Part shown: piece after piece, positions 33,847 through 43,886 of the stretch | Layout: each line of letters begins with the position of its first letter | Position numbering within the stretch: position 1 is the stretch's first letter | NCBI RefSeq assembly: GCF_000935215.1 | Contig: NZ_JXXD01000052.1 | Coordinates: forward strand, 1-58,796 | Source: Stutzerimonas stutzeri | GTDB taxonomy: Bacteria; Pseudomonadota; Gammaproteobacteria; Pseudomonadales; Pseudomonadaceae | Length of the DNA stretch: 58,796 bases | Reading direction: 5' to 3' | Made by a program: the position numbers and the translations under genes | The notes under the pieces: generated by a model | What the model was told of the DNA's origin: nothing | What the model saw: the letters and a program-made list of their open reading frames with translations, nothing else | The model's database searches: none

Positions 33847-34779
33847 ATGGCCGGTGTATTGGATTCGGTTAACCAGCGTACCCAGTTGGTGGGGCAAAAC
33901 CGTTTGGAGCTGCTGCTTTTTCGTCTCGAAGGCGAGCAGCTATATGGCATCAACGTGTTCAAGGTGCGCGAAGTGTTGCAGTGCCCGCGCCTGACCGTGA
34001 TGCCCAAATGCGGCCGGGTGGTACGGGGCGTTGCGAGCATTCGCGGCAGCACCCTGCCTATCCTCGATCTGTCGCTCGCCACGGGCAAGTCGGCGCTGAT
34101 GGATTTGCAGAATTCTTTCGCTGTCATCACCGAGTACAACAACAGAACGCTGGGTTTCCTGGTGAGCTCGGTTGAAAGGATCGTCAATCTGAACTGGGAA
34201 GCGATCCTGCCTCCGCCAAAGGGTGCAGGACGCGATCATTACCTGACGGCCGTAACTCACATCGACAACAAGCTGGTGGAGATCATCGATGTGGAAAAGG
34301 TGCTGGCAGAAGTTGCGCCGACCTCCGAAGAGGTGTCAGCTGATGTGGTCGATGACGATACCCGTGCCAGGGCGCTTTCGTGTCGCGTGCTCATCGTCGA
34401 CGACTCGTCTGTGGCGCGTAAGCAGATTGCTCGTTGCCTGGAAAATATCGGTATCGAGGTCGTCAAGCTGAATGATGGACGGGAGGCTCTCAATTATCTG
34501 AAGCGAATGGCTGACGAGGGCAAGAAACCGGCTGAAGAATTTCTGATGATGATTTCCGATATTGAAATGCCGGAAATGGATGGCTATACCCTGACTACCG
34601 AGGTGCGGCACGATCCGCGCATGCAAGGTATGCATATACTCCTGCATACTTCCCTTTCCGGCGTGTTCAACCAGAACATGGTGAAACGGGCGGGGGCGGA
34701 TGACTTCCTCGCCAAGTTCCAGCCTGATGATCTCGCTGCCCGAGTGGCTGAGCGGATCAGGCAGGCGGATGCAAACTGA
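33847..34779 (+). CDS. cheV: CheV chemotaxis coupling protein
   Basis: 310 residues: an N-terminal CheW domain (LLLFRLEGEQLYGINVFKVREVLQ) and a C-terminal receiver domain (VLIVDDSSVARKQ, phospho-acceptor in MMISDIEMPEMDG). It couples receptors to CheA with phosphorylation-dependent adaptation. Divergent from flgA; AGAGGAAG precedes the ATG. cheR follows by 37 bp. Confidence 0.93.
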   Translation: MAGVLDSVNQRTQLVGQNRLELLLFRLEGEQLYGINVFKVREVLQCPRLTVMPKCGRVVRGVASIRGSTLPILDLSLATGKSALMDLQNSFAVITEYNNRTLGFLVSSVERIVNLNWEAILPPPKGAGRDHYLTAVTHIDNKLVEIIDVEKVLAEVAPTSEEVSADVVDDDTRARALSCRVLIVDDSSVARKQIARCLENIGIEVVKLNDGREALNYLKRMADEGKKPAEEFLMMISDIEMPEMDGYTLTTEVRHDPRMQGMHILLHTSLSGVFNQNMVKRAGADDFLAKFQPDDLAARVAERIRQADAN

Positions 34780-34816
34780 GGCTAGTTCCTCTCTCATGAT
34801 GGTGAGGCTTTGATTG

Positions 34817-35641
34817 GTGTCAGTCGATCTGGATTTTGAGCAGTTCCGGGTGTTTCTTGAAAAGACGTGCGGCATTCTGCTGGGCAGTAACAAGCAGTAT
34901 CTGGTGTCCAGTCGGCTGAACAAGCTGATGGAACAACAAGGCATCAAGACGCTGGGCGATCTGGTCCGGAAGATTCAGGCACAGCCACGTAGCGGGCTTC
35001 GGGAATTAGTCGTCGATGCTATGACGACCAACGAAACGCTCTGGTTTCGTGACACCTACCCGTTCGAAGTGCTCAAGAGTCGTGTGCTGCCAGAGATGCT
35101 CAAGACTGGTGCGGGGCAGCGTCTGCGGATCTGGTCGGCGGCATGCTCGTCCGGGCAGGAGCCGTACTCTCTGTCGATGTCCATCGATGAGTACGAGCGC
35201 AGCAATCCCAGTCAGGCGAAAACCGGGGTGCAGATCGTGGCTACCGAGCTGTCCGGCGCGATGCTTGCGGCGTGCAAGGCGGCAGAATACGACAGTCTGG
35301 CAATTGCTCGCGGCCTGTCCAGTGACCGCCTGCAGCGCTACTTCGATGTCAAGGCACCAGGGCGGTGGGCGGTAAAGCCCGCGATCCGTTCGCGGGTCGA
35401 GTTCAGGGTGCAGAATCTGCTCGACAGCTATGCCGCGCTGGGCAAGTTCGACATCGTGTTCTGCCGTAACGTGCTGATCTACTTTTCCGCCGATGTGAAG
35501 AAGGACATTCTCAAGCGCATTCATGCGACGTTGCGCCCAGGCGGCTATCTGTTTCTTGGCGCCTCCGAAGCGCTCAACGGCCTGCCTGAGCTGTATCAGA
35601 TGGTCCAGTGCAGTCCGGGAATCATCTACAAGGCGAAATAG
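34817..35641 (+). CDS. cheR: CheR chemoreceptor methyltransferase
   Basis: 274 residues. The N-terminal helical domain ends in MTTNETLWFRD, and the SAM-binding domain has IWSAACSSGQEPYSL, ATELSG and CRNVLIYF. It methylates receptor glutamates for adaptation. GTG 34817 is used as start; TTG one codon earlier is also possible, both served by GGTGAGG at 34800. Confidence 0.93.
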   Translation: MSVDLDFEQFRVFLEKTCGILLGSNKQYLVSSRLNKLMEQQGIKTLGDLVRKIQAQPRSGLRELVVDAMTTNETLWFRDTYPFEVLKSRVLPEMLKTGAGQRLRIWSAACSSGQEPYSLSMSIDEYERSNPSQAKTGVQIVATELSGAMLAACKAAEYDSLAIARGLSSDRLQRYFDVKAPGRWAVKPAIRSRVEFRVQNLLDSYAALGKFDIVFCRNVLIYFSADVKKDILKRIHATLRPGGYLFLGASEALNGLPELYQMVQCSPGIIYKAK

Positions 35642-35692
35642 CCGGCATGACGCCGGCGGCAGAAAACTGTCATGCAGCATGGCGGGTGCAGC

Positions 35693-35720
35693 AAAAAAGC
35701 GGTAAAGCCTTGCCGCTTTT
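35693..35720. terminator. Terminator after cheR
   Basis: AAAAGCGG (35695-35702) / CCGCTTTT (35713-35720) with a 10-nt loop, A-run before and T-run within the stem end. Symmetric, so it could work in both directions. Confidence 0.8.
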
Positions 35721-35779
35721 GACGCCTTCTAACCGAGTGTTCTCTGGTTAGTCTAATAAAATCAATGATTTGCGTTCAG

Positions 35780-35795
35780 TGGCATGAGCTTTGCT
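35780..35795 (+). promoter_or_regulatory. Sigma54 promoter of flgBCDE
   Basis: TGGCAT-GAGCT-TTGCT, one base from consensus, 43 bp before flgB. Expected to be FleQ/RpoN-dependent. Confidence 0.85.
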
Positions 35796-35838
35796 GGTGT
35801 TTGCGTAAGCAGACTTGTATCCGGCAGAGGGCCAGATC

Positions 35839-36243
35839 ATGAGCATCAGTTTCGATAAGGCACTGGGTTTACACGAGAAGGCACTCGGTTTTCGCTCGCA
35901 GCGCGCCGAAGTGCTGGCGAACAATATCGCCAACGCCGACACGCCTAACTACAAGGCCCGCGATCTGGACTTCAGCAGCGTGCTTGCCGAGCAGTCCGCT
36001 CGCAGCCAGGGTGGGTTCGGGGTAACGCGGACCAGTGACAAGCATATTGCCGCCGAGGGGTTGGAGATTGCCGATGCCTCCTTGCGCTTCCGCACTCCCG
36101 CGCATCCCTCGCTTGATCAGAACACTGTCGATCTGCAGATCGAGCAATCCAACTACGCGAAGAACGCCGTTGACTTTCAGGCGAGCTTCACCCTGCTCAA
36201 TAGCAAGTTCAAAGGGCTGATCAGTGCCCTGCGCGGCGAGTAA
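35839..36243 (+). CDS. flgB: FlgB, flagellar proximal rod protein
   Basis: 134 residues with the rod-protein N-terminal signature RAEVLANNIANADTPNYKARD and the C-terminal helical segment typical of FlgB. First gene of the flgBCDE operon; flgC follows after 11 bp. Confidence 0.95.
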   Translation: MSISFDKALGLHEKALGFRSQRAEVLANNIANADTPNYKARDLDFSSVLAEQSARSQGGFGVTRTSDKHIAAEGLEIADASLRFRTPAHPSLDQNTVDLQIEQSNYAKNAVDFQASFTLLNSKFKGLISALRGE

Positions 36244-36254
36244 AGGAGTTTCCC

Positions 36255-36698
36255 ATGTCTCTAAGCAGCGTCTTTAACATTGCCGGTAGTGGCATGAGTG
36301 CCCAGAGCACCCGTCTGAACACTATATCCAGCAACATCGCGAACGCCGAAACCGTTTCATCTAGCGTCGATCAGACTTACCGCGCTCGGCATCCGGTGTT
36401 CGCTACCGTGTTCCAGCAGGCCGGCGGCCAGCCCAACGAGTCGCTGTTCGCCGAGCAGGACCAGGCCGGCGCGGGCGTGCAGGTGCTCGGGGTGGTCGAG
36501 GACCAGAGCGAGCTGCAGGCGCGTTACGAGCCCAATCATCCCGCTGCCGACGAGAAGGGTTACGTCTACTACCCGAACGTCAACGTGGTGGAGGAGATGG
36601 CCGACATGATCTCCGCCAGCCGCGCGTTCCAGACCAACGCCGAGCTGATGAACACGGCCAAGACCATGTTGCAGAAAGTCCTGACGCTGGGTCAGTAA
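36255..36698 (+). CDS. flgC: FlgC, flagellar proximal rod protein
   Basis: 147 residues: N-terminal QSTRLNTISSNIANAET and C-terminal VNVVEEMADMISASRAFQTN, both conserved in FlgC. Forms the rod with FlgB, FlgF and FlgG. AGGAG precedes the ATG. Confidence 0.96.
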   Translation: MSLSSVFNIAGSGMSAQSTRLNTISSNIANAETVSSSVDQTYRARHPVFATVFQQAGGQPNESLFAEQDQAGAGVQVLGVVEDQSELQARYEPNHPAADEKGYVYYPNVNVVEEMADMISASRAFQTNAELMNTAKTMLQKVLTLGQ

Positions 36699-36717
36699 TT
36701 CCTACGAGAGCATACGC

Positions 36718-37395
36718 ATGAGCACTACAAGCGGCGTCGGCGGCACCAGCTCGATACTCGATCAATATCAGTTCGGCGAGAAGCGCGAGGTCAAGGGCAA
36801 CGATCTTGGCAAGAACGAGTTCCTCGAGCTGCTGGTAGCCCAGTTGAACAACCAGAATCCGCTGGAACCGCAGGAAAACGGCGAATTCATCGCCCAGCTG
36901 GCCCAGTTCAGCACGGTGGAAGGCGTCGAGAAGCTGAACACCAGCATGGAAACCATTCTCTCCGGCTACCAGTCCTCGCAGGCGCTGCAGGCCTCCTCGC
37001 TGGTCGGGCGCAAGGTGGTCGTGCCGACCGACAAGGCGGTAGTGGATACCAGCGAGACCTTCAAGGCCAGCCTGGTACTGCCGGTGAGCAGCAACAACGT
37101 CTACGTCAACGTCTACGACGACACCGGGGCGGTGGTCAGCCGGGTCAACCTGGGCCAGCAGGAAGCCGGCAACATCTCCTTCATGTGGGATGGCAAGGAT
37201 TCCAGCGGCAATACCTTGCCGCCTGGAACCTACAAGTTCGAGGCGCAGGCCACCTACGACAGCGAAACCAAGGGCCTCTACACCCTGCTGCCGGCGAACG
37301 TCGACAGCGTGACCCTGGGCGGCAGCGAGCTGCTGCTCAATCTTGCCGGGCTCGGCAGCGTTCCGCTTTCCAGTGTTCAGGTCATCGGCCAGTAA
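36718..37395 (+). CDS. flgD: FlgD, hook-capping scaffold
   Basis: 225 residues. The N-terminal part (KNEFLELLVAQLNNQNPLEPQENGEFIAQLAQFSTVEG) is the FlgD signature, and the C-terminal part is FnIII/Tudor-like (MWDGKDSSGNTLPPGTY). It caps the growing hook so that FlgE can assemble. Confidence 0.95.
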   Translation: MSTTSGVGGTSSILDQYQFGEKREVKGNDLGKNEFLELLVAQLNNQNPLEPQENGEFIAQLAQFSTVEGVEKLNTSMETILSGYQSSQALQASSLVGRKVVVPTDKAVVDTSETFKASLVLPVSSNNVYVNVYDDTGAVVSRVNLGQQEAGNISFMWDGKDSSGNTLPPGTYKFEAQATYDSETKGLYTLLPANVDSVTLGGSELLLNLAGLGSVPLSSVQVIGQ

Positions 37396-37437
37396 CCATC
37401 AGCCGCAACTGCCGGCAGTTCCGGCGAAGGAGCATTC

Positions 37438-39042
37438 ATGTCGTTCAATATCGGTCTCAGCGGCCTGCGCGCCGCGAGCAAGGATCTCAACGTAACCGGC
37501 AACAACATCGCCAACGCCGGCACCGTAGGCTTCAAGCAGTCGCGGGCAGAGTTTTCCGACGTCTACGCGGCGTCCGTGCTGGGGACCGGCAAGAACCCGC
37601 AGGGCAGCGGCGTGCTGATGTCCAACATTTCCCAGCAGTTCAACCAGGGCAACATCAACTACACGCAGAATGCGCTGGACCTGGCGATCAACGGCAACGG
37701 TTTCTTCCAGGTCAGCAACAACGGTGCCGTGAGCTATACCCGCGCCGGTTACTTCGGCACCGACCGCGAAGGCTTCCTGGTCGATAACTTCAGCTACAAG
37801 CTGCAGGGCTTTCCGGTGGACGGCAACGGCAACCTGCAGAACGGCGTGGTGGGCAATCTGCAAATCCAGACCACCAACCAGGAGCCGAAGGCGACCAGCA
37901 CGATCAATACGGCATTCACCCTGAACTCGACACTGAAGTCGCCGGTTACCTGGCAGTCGGCCTATGATGCCATCGTCGACGATGCCTACCAGTCGGCCTA
38001 CACACCTGCGTATAACAGCACTCTCGCTACGCAGAAGGTTGCCTATTACGCAGACCCGGCCAATGGCGTTGCCGATCCTGCCAACCCGACCGCCGAAGAG
38101 ATTGCAGCGGCAACCGCCTTCGCGACCCCGCTTGCCGAGGCCGCCGCCTCCGCCGCCGGGGATCTGGCCGCCAGCGATGCGGCGGTGCTGAGCGCCGCGC
38201 GTGCGGCGGCCAACGCCACCTTCAATCCGGCCGACCCGACCACCTACAACAGTTCCACCTCGCTGAACATCTACGACTCGCAGGGTAACGCCCACGTCCT
38301 GACGCAGTATTTCGTCAAGACTGGTGCCAACTCCTGGGACATGAAGGTGCTGATCGATGGACGCAATCCTGCCGATCCCGCGCAGGAGCCACCGCAGCCC
38401 TACGTGATGGGGCTGTCTTTCAACACGTCCGGAGTCCTGACTGGTATCGCGAATCCGGAATCTGGTCCCTTCAGCGTCGGGCCTGATCTCAAGGTGACCC
38501 TGAACAGCGCCAGTGCGACCAATCCGAACGGATGGGTGCCGGCGATCTCCGATGGCGGTACGCCCGCGACATGGTCGCCCAATGGCGCACTGGCCAACCC
38601 GGACGGGATTGTGTTCGATTTCTCCAAATCATCCCAGTTCGCCAGTTCCTTCGCGGTCAACAGCGTGGCCCAGGACGGCTACACCACCGGCGAGCTGGCG
38701 AGCCTGGAAATCGACGATAGCGGTGTGGTCTTTGCGCGTTACACCAACGGTCAGTCCAAGGTGCAGGGGCAGATCATCCTCGCCAACTTCGCCAACGTGC
38801 AGGGGCTGACGCCGGTAGGCAAGACGCAGTGGGTGCAGTCGTTCGAGTCGGGCGAGCCGGTGGTCGGCACGCCGGGTTCCGGCACCCTGGGCGCGCTGCA
38901 GGCTGGAGCGCTGGAGGATTCCAACGTCGAACTGTCGGACCAACTGGTCAACCTGATCGTCGCCCAACGCAACTATCAGGCCAACGCCAAGACCATCGAA
39001 ACCGAAAGCGCGATCACCCAGACCATCATCAACCTGCGCTGA
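37438..39042 (+). CDS. flgE: FlgE, flagellar hook protein
   Basis: 534 residues, longer than the roughly 400 of enteric FlgE. Conserved ends: [27 protein letters not shown] and [20 protein letters not shown]. Between about residues 175 and 270 there is an Ala/Asp/Pro-rich stretch ([20 protein letters not shown] and following) that looks like an added surface domain. Last gene of flgBCDE; a terminator follows. Confidence 0.94.
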   Translation: MSFNIGLSGLRAASKDLNVTGNNIANAGTVGFKQSRAEFSDVYAASVLGTGKNPQGSGVLMSNISQQFNQGNINYTQNALDLAINGNGFFQVSNNGAVSYTRAGYFGTDREGFLVDNFSYKLQGFPVDGNGNLQNGVVGNLQIQTTNQEPKATSTINTAFTLNSTLKSPVTWQSAYDAIVDDAYQSAYTPAYNSTLATQKVAYYADPANGVADPANPTAEEIAAATAFATPLAEAAASAAGDLAASDAAVLSAARAAANATFNPADPTTYNSSTSLNIYDSQGNAHVLTQYFVKTGANSWDMKVLIDGRNPADPAQEPPQPYVMGLSFNTSGVLTGIANPESGPFSVGPDLKVTLNSASATNPNGWVPAISDGGTPATWSPNGALANPDGIVFDFSKSSQFASSFAVNSVAQDGYTTGELASLEIDDSGVVFARYTNGQSKVQGQIILANFANVQGLTPVGKTQWVQSFESGEPVVGTPGSGTLGALQAGALEDSNVELSDQLVNLIVAQRNYQANAKTIETESAITQTIINLR

Positions 39043-39096
39043 GCATGAGCGGCAATGCGCGTTGCCGCTGACGGCAGTATTCCGCCGCTCTCTTGA

Positions 39097-39125
39097 AAGA
39101 AGGCCCGTCAGGGCCTTCTTCTTTT
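39097..39125 (+). terminator. Terminator after flgE
   Basis: AAGAAGGCCC / GGGCCTTCTT (39097-39106, 39111-39120) with a 4-nt loop, followed by CTTTT. Confidence 0.88.
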
Positions 39126-39171
39126 CCAGGAAACCGTTTCATTTCAGTGCCTTGGACTCCGGCTGGGTCTG

Positions 39172-39187
39172 TGGCACGCGCCTTGCA
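39172..39187 (+). promoter_or_regulatory. Sigma54 promoter of flgFGHIJKL
   Basis: TGGCAC-GCGCC-TTGCA, a perfect consensus -24/-12 element, 52 bp upstream of flgF and after the flgE terminator. Confidence 0.92.
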
Positions 39188-39239
39188 TTTTCGTCATCAA
39201 CACAATCGCAAGCGTCAATCTCGCGTCTCGGAGATTTCG

Positions 39240-39980
39240 ATGGACAAGATGCTCTACGTCGCCATGACCGGTGCCAGCCAGAACGCGCGGGCCCAGCAGG
39301 CGCACGCCAACAATCTGGCGAACATTTCCACCACCGGCTTTCGCCGGGACTTCGAGCAGGCGCGTTCGATGCAGGTGTTCGGCGACAGCTATCCGGCCCG
39401 CGTCTACGCCATGTCGGAGCGCCCGGGTACCGATTTCACCGCTGGCGCGCTGCAGGAAACCGGCCGTGATCTGGATGTCGCCATCGAAGGCCAGGGCTGG
39501 ATCGCCGTGCAGGCTCCGGACGGCAGCGAGGCTTACGTGCGCACCGGCAGCCTGAACATCGACGCGCTGGGCATGCTACGCACGGCAGATGGCATGCCGG
39601 TGCTCGGCAACGGTGGGCCGATCGCCATTCCGCCGGAGGAAAAGGTGGACATCGGCCAGGACGGCACCATCAGCATCCGTGCCCTGGGCGAAGACCCGAA
39701 CATCGTGGTCACCGTGGACCGGCTCAAGCTGGTCAATCCCGATCCGCAGCAGCTGGAGAAAGGCATCGACGGCCTGATCCGCATGAAGGATGGGCAGCCA
39801 CTCGAGGCGGATGCCAACGTACGGGTCACCTCCGGGTTTCTCGAGGCGAGCAACGTCAATGCCGTTGCCGAGATGACGTCCATGCTGGCGCTGTCCCGCC
39901 AGTTCGAACTGCACGTGAAGATGATGCGCACCGCCGAAGACGACGCGGCTGCCATGGCTCGCGTACTGCAACTCAGCTAA
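39240..39980 (+). CDS. flgF: FlgF, flagellar distal rod protein
   Basis: 246 residues: MDKMLYVAMTGASQN, then NNLANISTTGFRRDFEQA, and C-terminal SNVNAVAEMTSMLALSRQFE. The start follows the promoter; an open frame 49 codons longer would include it and is rejected. First gene of the second rod/ring operon. Confidence 0.94.
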   Translation: MDKMLYVAMTGASQNARAQQAHANNLANISTTGFRRDFEQARSMQVFGDSYPARVYAMSERPGTDFTAGALQETGRDLDVAIEGQGWIAVQAPDGSEAYVRTGSLNIDALGMLRTADGMPVLGNGGPIAIPPEEKVDIGQDGTISIRALGEDPNIVVTVDRLKLVNPDPQQLEKGIDGLIRMKDGQPLEADANVRVTSGFLEASNVNAVAEMTSMLALSRQFELHVKMMRTAEDDAAAMARVLQLS

Positions 39981-40022
39981 CACCCGCGCGTAGCGCCCGG
40001 CCGGCGCACGAGGAGAACGCAC

Positions 40023-40808
40023 ATGCTTCCAGCACTTTGGGTCAGCAAGACCGGTTTGTCCGCCCAGGACATGAACCTGACGACCATTTCCAACAACCTG
40101 GCCAACGTATCCACCACCGGTTTCAAGCGCGATCGCGCCGAGTTCCAGGATCTGCTGTACCAGATCCGCCGCCAGCCCGGCGGCCAGTCCAGCCAGGACA
40201 GCGAACTGCCGTCCGGCCTGCAGCTGGGTACCGGTGTGCGCGTGACCGGCACCCAGAAGATCTTCACCGCCGGCAGCCTGCAGACCACCGAGCAGCCCCT
40301 GGACATGGCCATCAACGGTCGCGGCTTCTTCCAGGTGCTGCTGCCCGATGGCACGGTGTCCTATACCCGTGACGGCAGCTTCCACCTGGATTCCGACGGC
40401 CAGCTAGTCACCTCCAATGGCTATGCGCTGGAGCCGGCCATCGTCGTACCGCCGGAAACCCAGACCTTCACCGTCGGCGAAGACGGCACCGTGTCGGTCA
40501 CCACCCTGGGCAATGCCCAGCCGCAGATCATCGGCAATATCCAGACCGCCGACTTCATCAACCCGGCCGGCCTGCAGGCCATGGGCAGCAACCTGTTCCT
40601 GGAAACCGCTGCCAGCGGCGCGCCGCAGGTCAGCACCCCGGGCCTGAACGGCCTGGGCACCGTATTGCAGAACACCCTGGAAAACTCCAACGTCAGCGTC
40701 GTCGAGGAACTGGTGAACATGATCACCACCCAGCGCGCCTACGAGATGAATTCCAAGGTCATTTCCACCGCCGACCAGATGCTGTCGTTCGTCACGCAGC
40801 AGCTCTGA
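40023..40808 (+). CDS. flgG: FlgG, flagellar distal rod protein
   Basis: 261 residues, standard length: MLPALWVSKTGLSAQDMNL, ISNNLANVSTTGFKRDRAEFQDLLYQ and the terminal LVNMITTQRAYEMNSKVI. Forms most of the distal rod that crosses the peptidoglycan and outer membrane rings. GAGGAG lies upstream. Confidence 0.97.
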   Translation: MLPALWVSKTGLSAQDMNLTTISNNLANVSTTGFKRDRAEFQDLLYQIRRQPGGQSSQDSELPSGLQLGTGVRVTGTQKIFTAGSLQTTEQPLDMAINGRGFFQVLLPDGTVSYTRDGSFHLDSDGQLVTSNGYALEPAIVVPPETQTFTVGEDGTVSVTTLGNAQPQIIGNIQTADFINPAGLQAMGSNLFLETAASGAPQVSTPGLNGLGTVLQNTLENSNVSVVEELVNMITTQRAYEMNSKVISTADQMLSFVTQQL

Positions 40809-40889
40809 TCGGGCGTTCGCCGCTGTATACGGGCAGGCATGAGCCGCGCCCGCAGTCGTTTCGATGGCCTGTCAGAGCTTGAGGTGTCT

Positions 40890-41585
40890 ATGAGCCGCTT
40901 GTTGATTGTTGTCTCGCTGTCGTCCGCCTTCGTGCTGGCCGGGTGCGTCGCTCCCGCGCCGAAGCCGAACGATCCGTACTACGCGCCGGTGCTGCCGCGT
41001 ACGCCGCTGCCGGCTGCGCAGAACAACGGCGCGATCTATCAGGCAGGTTTCGAGAACTATCTCTACGACGACCGCAAGGCCTACCGGGTCGGCGACATCA
41101 TCACCATTACCCTCGCCGAGCGCACCCAGGCCAGCAAGAACGCCAGTTCCAGCATTTCCAAGGACAGCAGCGCCAACATCGGGCTTGGCTCGCTGTTCGG
41201 CGGAGCCGTCTCGATGGCCAATCCGTTGACCGGCAACTCGATGAGTCTGGGCGCCGAGTACGACGCGTCACGAGATACTTCCGGTTCCGGACAGGCCGGA
41301 CAGAGCAACAGCCTGTCCGGTTCGATCACCGTGACCGTCTCCGAAGTGCTGCCCAACGGCATCCTCGCCGTGCGTGGCGAGAAGTGGATGACGCTCAATA
41401 CCGGCGACGAACTGGTGCGCATTGCGGGTCTGGTTCGCGCAGACGATATCTCTACCGACAACACGGTCCCGTCTACCCGTATTGCCGATGCACGCATTAC
41501 CTATTCGGGCACCGGCGCCTTTGCCGATGCGAGCCAGCCTGGCTGGCTAGACCGATTCTTCATGAGCCCGATGTGGCCCTTCTGA
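40890..41585 (+). CDS. flgH: FlgH, flagellar L-ring lipoprotein
   Basis: 231 residues. Signal peptide with lipobox LAGC ([19 protein letters not shown]), so it is an outer membrane lipoprotein. [21 protein letters not shown] and [14 protein letters not shown] are typical of FlgH. The ATG at 40890 is chosen because the signal peptide begins there. Confidence 0.95.
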   Translation: MSRLLIVVSLSSAFVLAGCVAPAPKPNDPYYAPVLPRTPLPAAQNNGAIYQAGFENYLYDDRKAYRVGDIITITLAERTQASKNASSSISKDSSANIGLGSLFGGAVSMANPLTGNSMSLGAEYDASRDTSGSGQAGQSNSLSGSITVTVSEVLPNGILAVRGEKWMTLNTGDELVRIAGLVRADDISTDNTVPSTRIADARITYSGTGAFADASQPGWLDRFFMSPMWPF

Positions 41586-41599
41586 CCGGAGCTGATGTC

Positions 41600-42700
41600 A
41601 TGTGGAAAAAACTGCTTCTGCTCGCGGGTTTGCTCACGCTCTGTGCTGGCGCACAGGCCGAGCGTCTGAAGGATGTCGCGACCATCCATGGTGTTCGTAG
41701 TAACCAGCTGATCGGCTACGGCCTGGTTGTCGGCTTGAACGGTAGCGGTGACCAGACCACCCAGACGCCGTTCACCGTGCAGACCTTCAACAACATGCTG
41801 GCCCAGTTCGGCATCAAGGTGCCGGCCGGTGGCAACATTCAGCTGAAGAACGTCGCGGCGGTGTCGATTCATGCCGAACTGCCACCCTTTGCCAAGCCGG
41901 GACAGACCATCGACATCACCGTCTCGTCTATCGGTAACGCCAAGAGCCTGCGTGGCGGCAGCCTGTTGATGGCGCCGCTGAAGGGTATCGACGGCAACGT
42001 CTACGCCATCGCCCAGGGCAACCTAGTGGTAGGAGGCTTCGATGCCGGTGGCGCCGATGGCTCGCGGATCACCGTCAATTCGCCGTCGGCTGGCCGGATC
42101 CCGGGTGGCGCGACGGTCGAACGGCCGGTGCCGAGCGGCTTCAATCAGGGCAATACACTGACGCTGAATCTCAATCGTCCGGACTTCACCACGGCCAAGA
42201 ACATCGTCGACCAGATCAACGACCTGCTCGGCCCGGGTGTAGCGCAGGCGCTGGATGGCGGTTCGATCAGCGTGACCGCGCCGCTGGATCCGAGTCAGCG
42301 CGTGGACTACCTGTCGATTCTGGAAAATCTCGACGTAGAGGTTGGCCAGGCCGTGGCCAAGGTCATCATCAACTCGCGTACCGGCACGATCGTGATCGGC
42401 CAGAACGTGCGGGTACAGCCTGCAGCTGTTACCCACGGCAGCCTGACCGTCACCATTACCGAAGATCCACAGGTGAGCCAGCCGGAACCCTTCTCGGATG
42501 GTCAGACCGTCGTCGTGCCCAACAGCAAGGTGAAAGCCGAGCAGGAAGCCAAGCCGATGTTCAAGTTCGGCCCGGGTACCACGCTGGATGAGATCGTCCG
42601 GGCGGTGAATCAGGTGGGCGCTGCGCCCAGCGACCTGATGGCCATTCTCGAAGCACTGAAGCAGGCTGGCGCACTGCAAGCCGACCTGATCGTGATCTAA
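41600..42700 (+). CDS. flgI: FlgI, flagellar P-ring protein
   Basis: 366 residues. Signal peptide [20 protein letters not shown], then the FlgI opening [22 protein letters not shown]. The terminal [21 protein letters not shown] is the family ending. GGAG sits before the ATG. Assembled in the periplasm with FlgA help. Confidence 0.96.
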   Translation: MWKKLLLLAGLLTLCAGAQAERLKDVATIHGVRSNQLIGYGLVVGLNGSGDQTTQTPFTVQTFNNMLAQFGIKVPAGGNIQLKNVAAVSIHAELPPFAKPGQTIDITVSSIGNAKSLRGGSLLMAPLKGIDGNVYAIAQGNLVVGGFDAGGADGSRITVNSPSAGRIPGGATVERPVPSGFNQGNTLTLNLNRPDFTTAKNIVDQINDLLGPGVAQALDGGSISVTAPLDPSQRVDYLSILENLDVEVGQAVAKVIINSRTGTIVIGQNVRVQPAAVTHGSLTVTITEDPQVSQPEPFSDGQTVVVPNSKVKAEQEAKPMFKFGPGTTLDEIVRAVNQVGAAPSDLMAILEALKQAGALQADLIVI

Positions 42701-42710
42701 GGGCAGGGAT

Positions 42711-43883
42711 ATGGAAAATCGTCTCGGAAGCGGAGCGCGCGGCCTCGACAGTGGCAGCTACACCGACCTCAATCGCCTCAGCCAGCTCAAGGTTGGCAAG
42801 GATCGGGACGGTGAGGAGAACGTGCGCAAGGTTGCGCAGGAGTTCGAGTCGTTGTTTCTCAACGAAATGCTCAAGTCGATGCGTTCGGCAACCGAGGTGC
42901 TGGCCAAGGACAATCCGCTGAACAGTCAGGCCAGCAAGCAGTACCAGGATATGTATGACCAGCAGCTGTCTGTCAGCCTTTCGAAGGAGGGCGGTGGCAT
43001 CGGCCTGGCAGACGTACTGGTGCGCCAGTTGAGCAAGCAGACCGAAACCGCGACACGCAACAATCCCTTTGCCCAGGTTGCGCAGACCGAAGGCGCCGCC
43101 TGGCCGAGTAAACCGGCCGCGGCTGTCGAGTCCGCACGAGATGATTCCCGATTGCTCAATCAGCGTCGCCTGGCGTTGCCAGGCCGGGCGATCGAGCGGC
43201 AAGTGGCAGATGTGTCGGCGACTGCGCAGAAACCTGCCGCAGAAGGCGTCCAGCCTTTGGTCGACCTCGATTGGAAGCCTGCCACGGCGTTCGTTCCCCC
43301 CAAGGACAAGCCGTTGGTCGTCAACGGTGTCGAGAAAAGTGCGCCCAACGCGCCGAGCAAGACGCGATTCAATTCGTCCGAGGAGTTCATCGCCACCATG
43401 CTGCCCATGGCAGAAAAGGCGGCCGAACGACTGGGTATCGAACCGCGTTTCCTGGTCGCACAAGCTGCCCTGGAGACCGGCTGGGGTAAATCCATGATCC
43501 GTCAAAAGGACGGCAGCAACAGCCACAACCTGTTCGGCATCAAGGCCACCGGCTGGAAAGGGGCGTCGGCCACCGTGATGACCACCGAGTACGTCAACGG
43601 TACGGCAACCCGCGAGAGAGCGGGCTTCCGCGCCTACGATTCGTTCGAGCAGAGCTTCGACGATTTCGTCAGCCTGCTGGAAAACAACGACCGTTATCGG
43701 ACCGCCATTCAGGTGGCGAGCAATACCGGCGATTCGGAGCGCTTCGTCAAGGAGCTGCAGAAGGCCGGCTACGCCACCGACCCGCAGTACGCGCGCAAGA
43801 TCAGCCAGATCGCCCGCAAGATGCAGACTTATCAGACCGTTGCCGACGCGAATTCGGTGCCCGCCATGCGGACCAGAGGCTAA
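42711..43883 (+). CDS. flgJ: FlgJ, rod cap and peptidoglycan hydrolase
   Basis: 390 residues. The N-terminal rod-cap domain (VAQEFESLFLNEMLKSMRSA) is joined by a variable linker to a C-terminal glucosaminidase domain (FLVAQAALETGWGKSMI, NLFGIKA, RAYDSFEQSFDDFV). It opens the cell wall for the rod. Starts 10 bp after flgI. Confidence 0.95.
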   Translation: MENRLGSGARGLDSGSYTDLNRLSQLKVGKDRDGEENVRKVAQEFESLFLNEMLKSMRSATEVLAKDNPLNSQASKQYQDMYDQQLSVSLSKEGGGIGLADVLVRQLSKQTETATRNNPFAQVAQTEGAAWPSKPAAAVESARDDSRLLNQRRLALPGRAIERQVADVSATAQKPAAEGVQPLVDLDWKPATAFVPPKDKPLVVNGVEKSAPNAPSKTRFNSSEEFIATMLPMAEKAAERLGIEPRFLVAQAALETGWGKSMIRQKDGSNSHNLFGIKATGWKGASATVMTTEYVNGTATRERAGFRAYDSFEQSFDDFVSLLENNDRYRTAIQVASNTGDSERFVKELQKAGYATDPQYARKISQIARKMQTYQTVADANSVPAMRTRG

Positions 43884-43886
43884 ATC

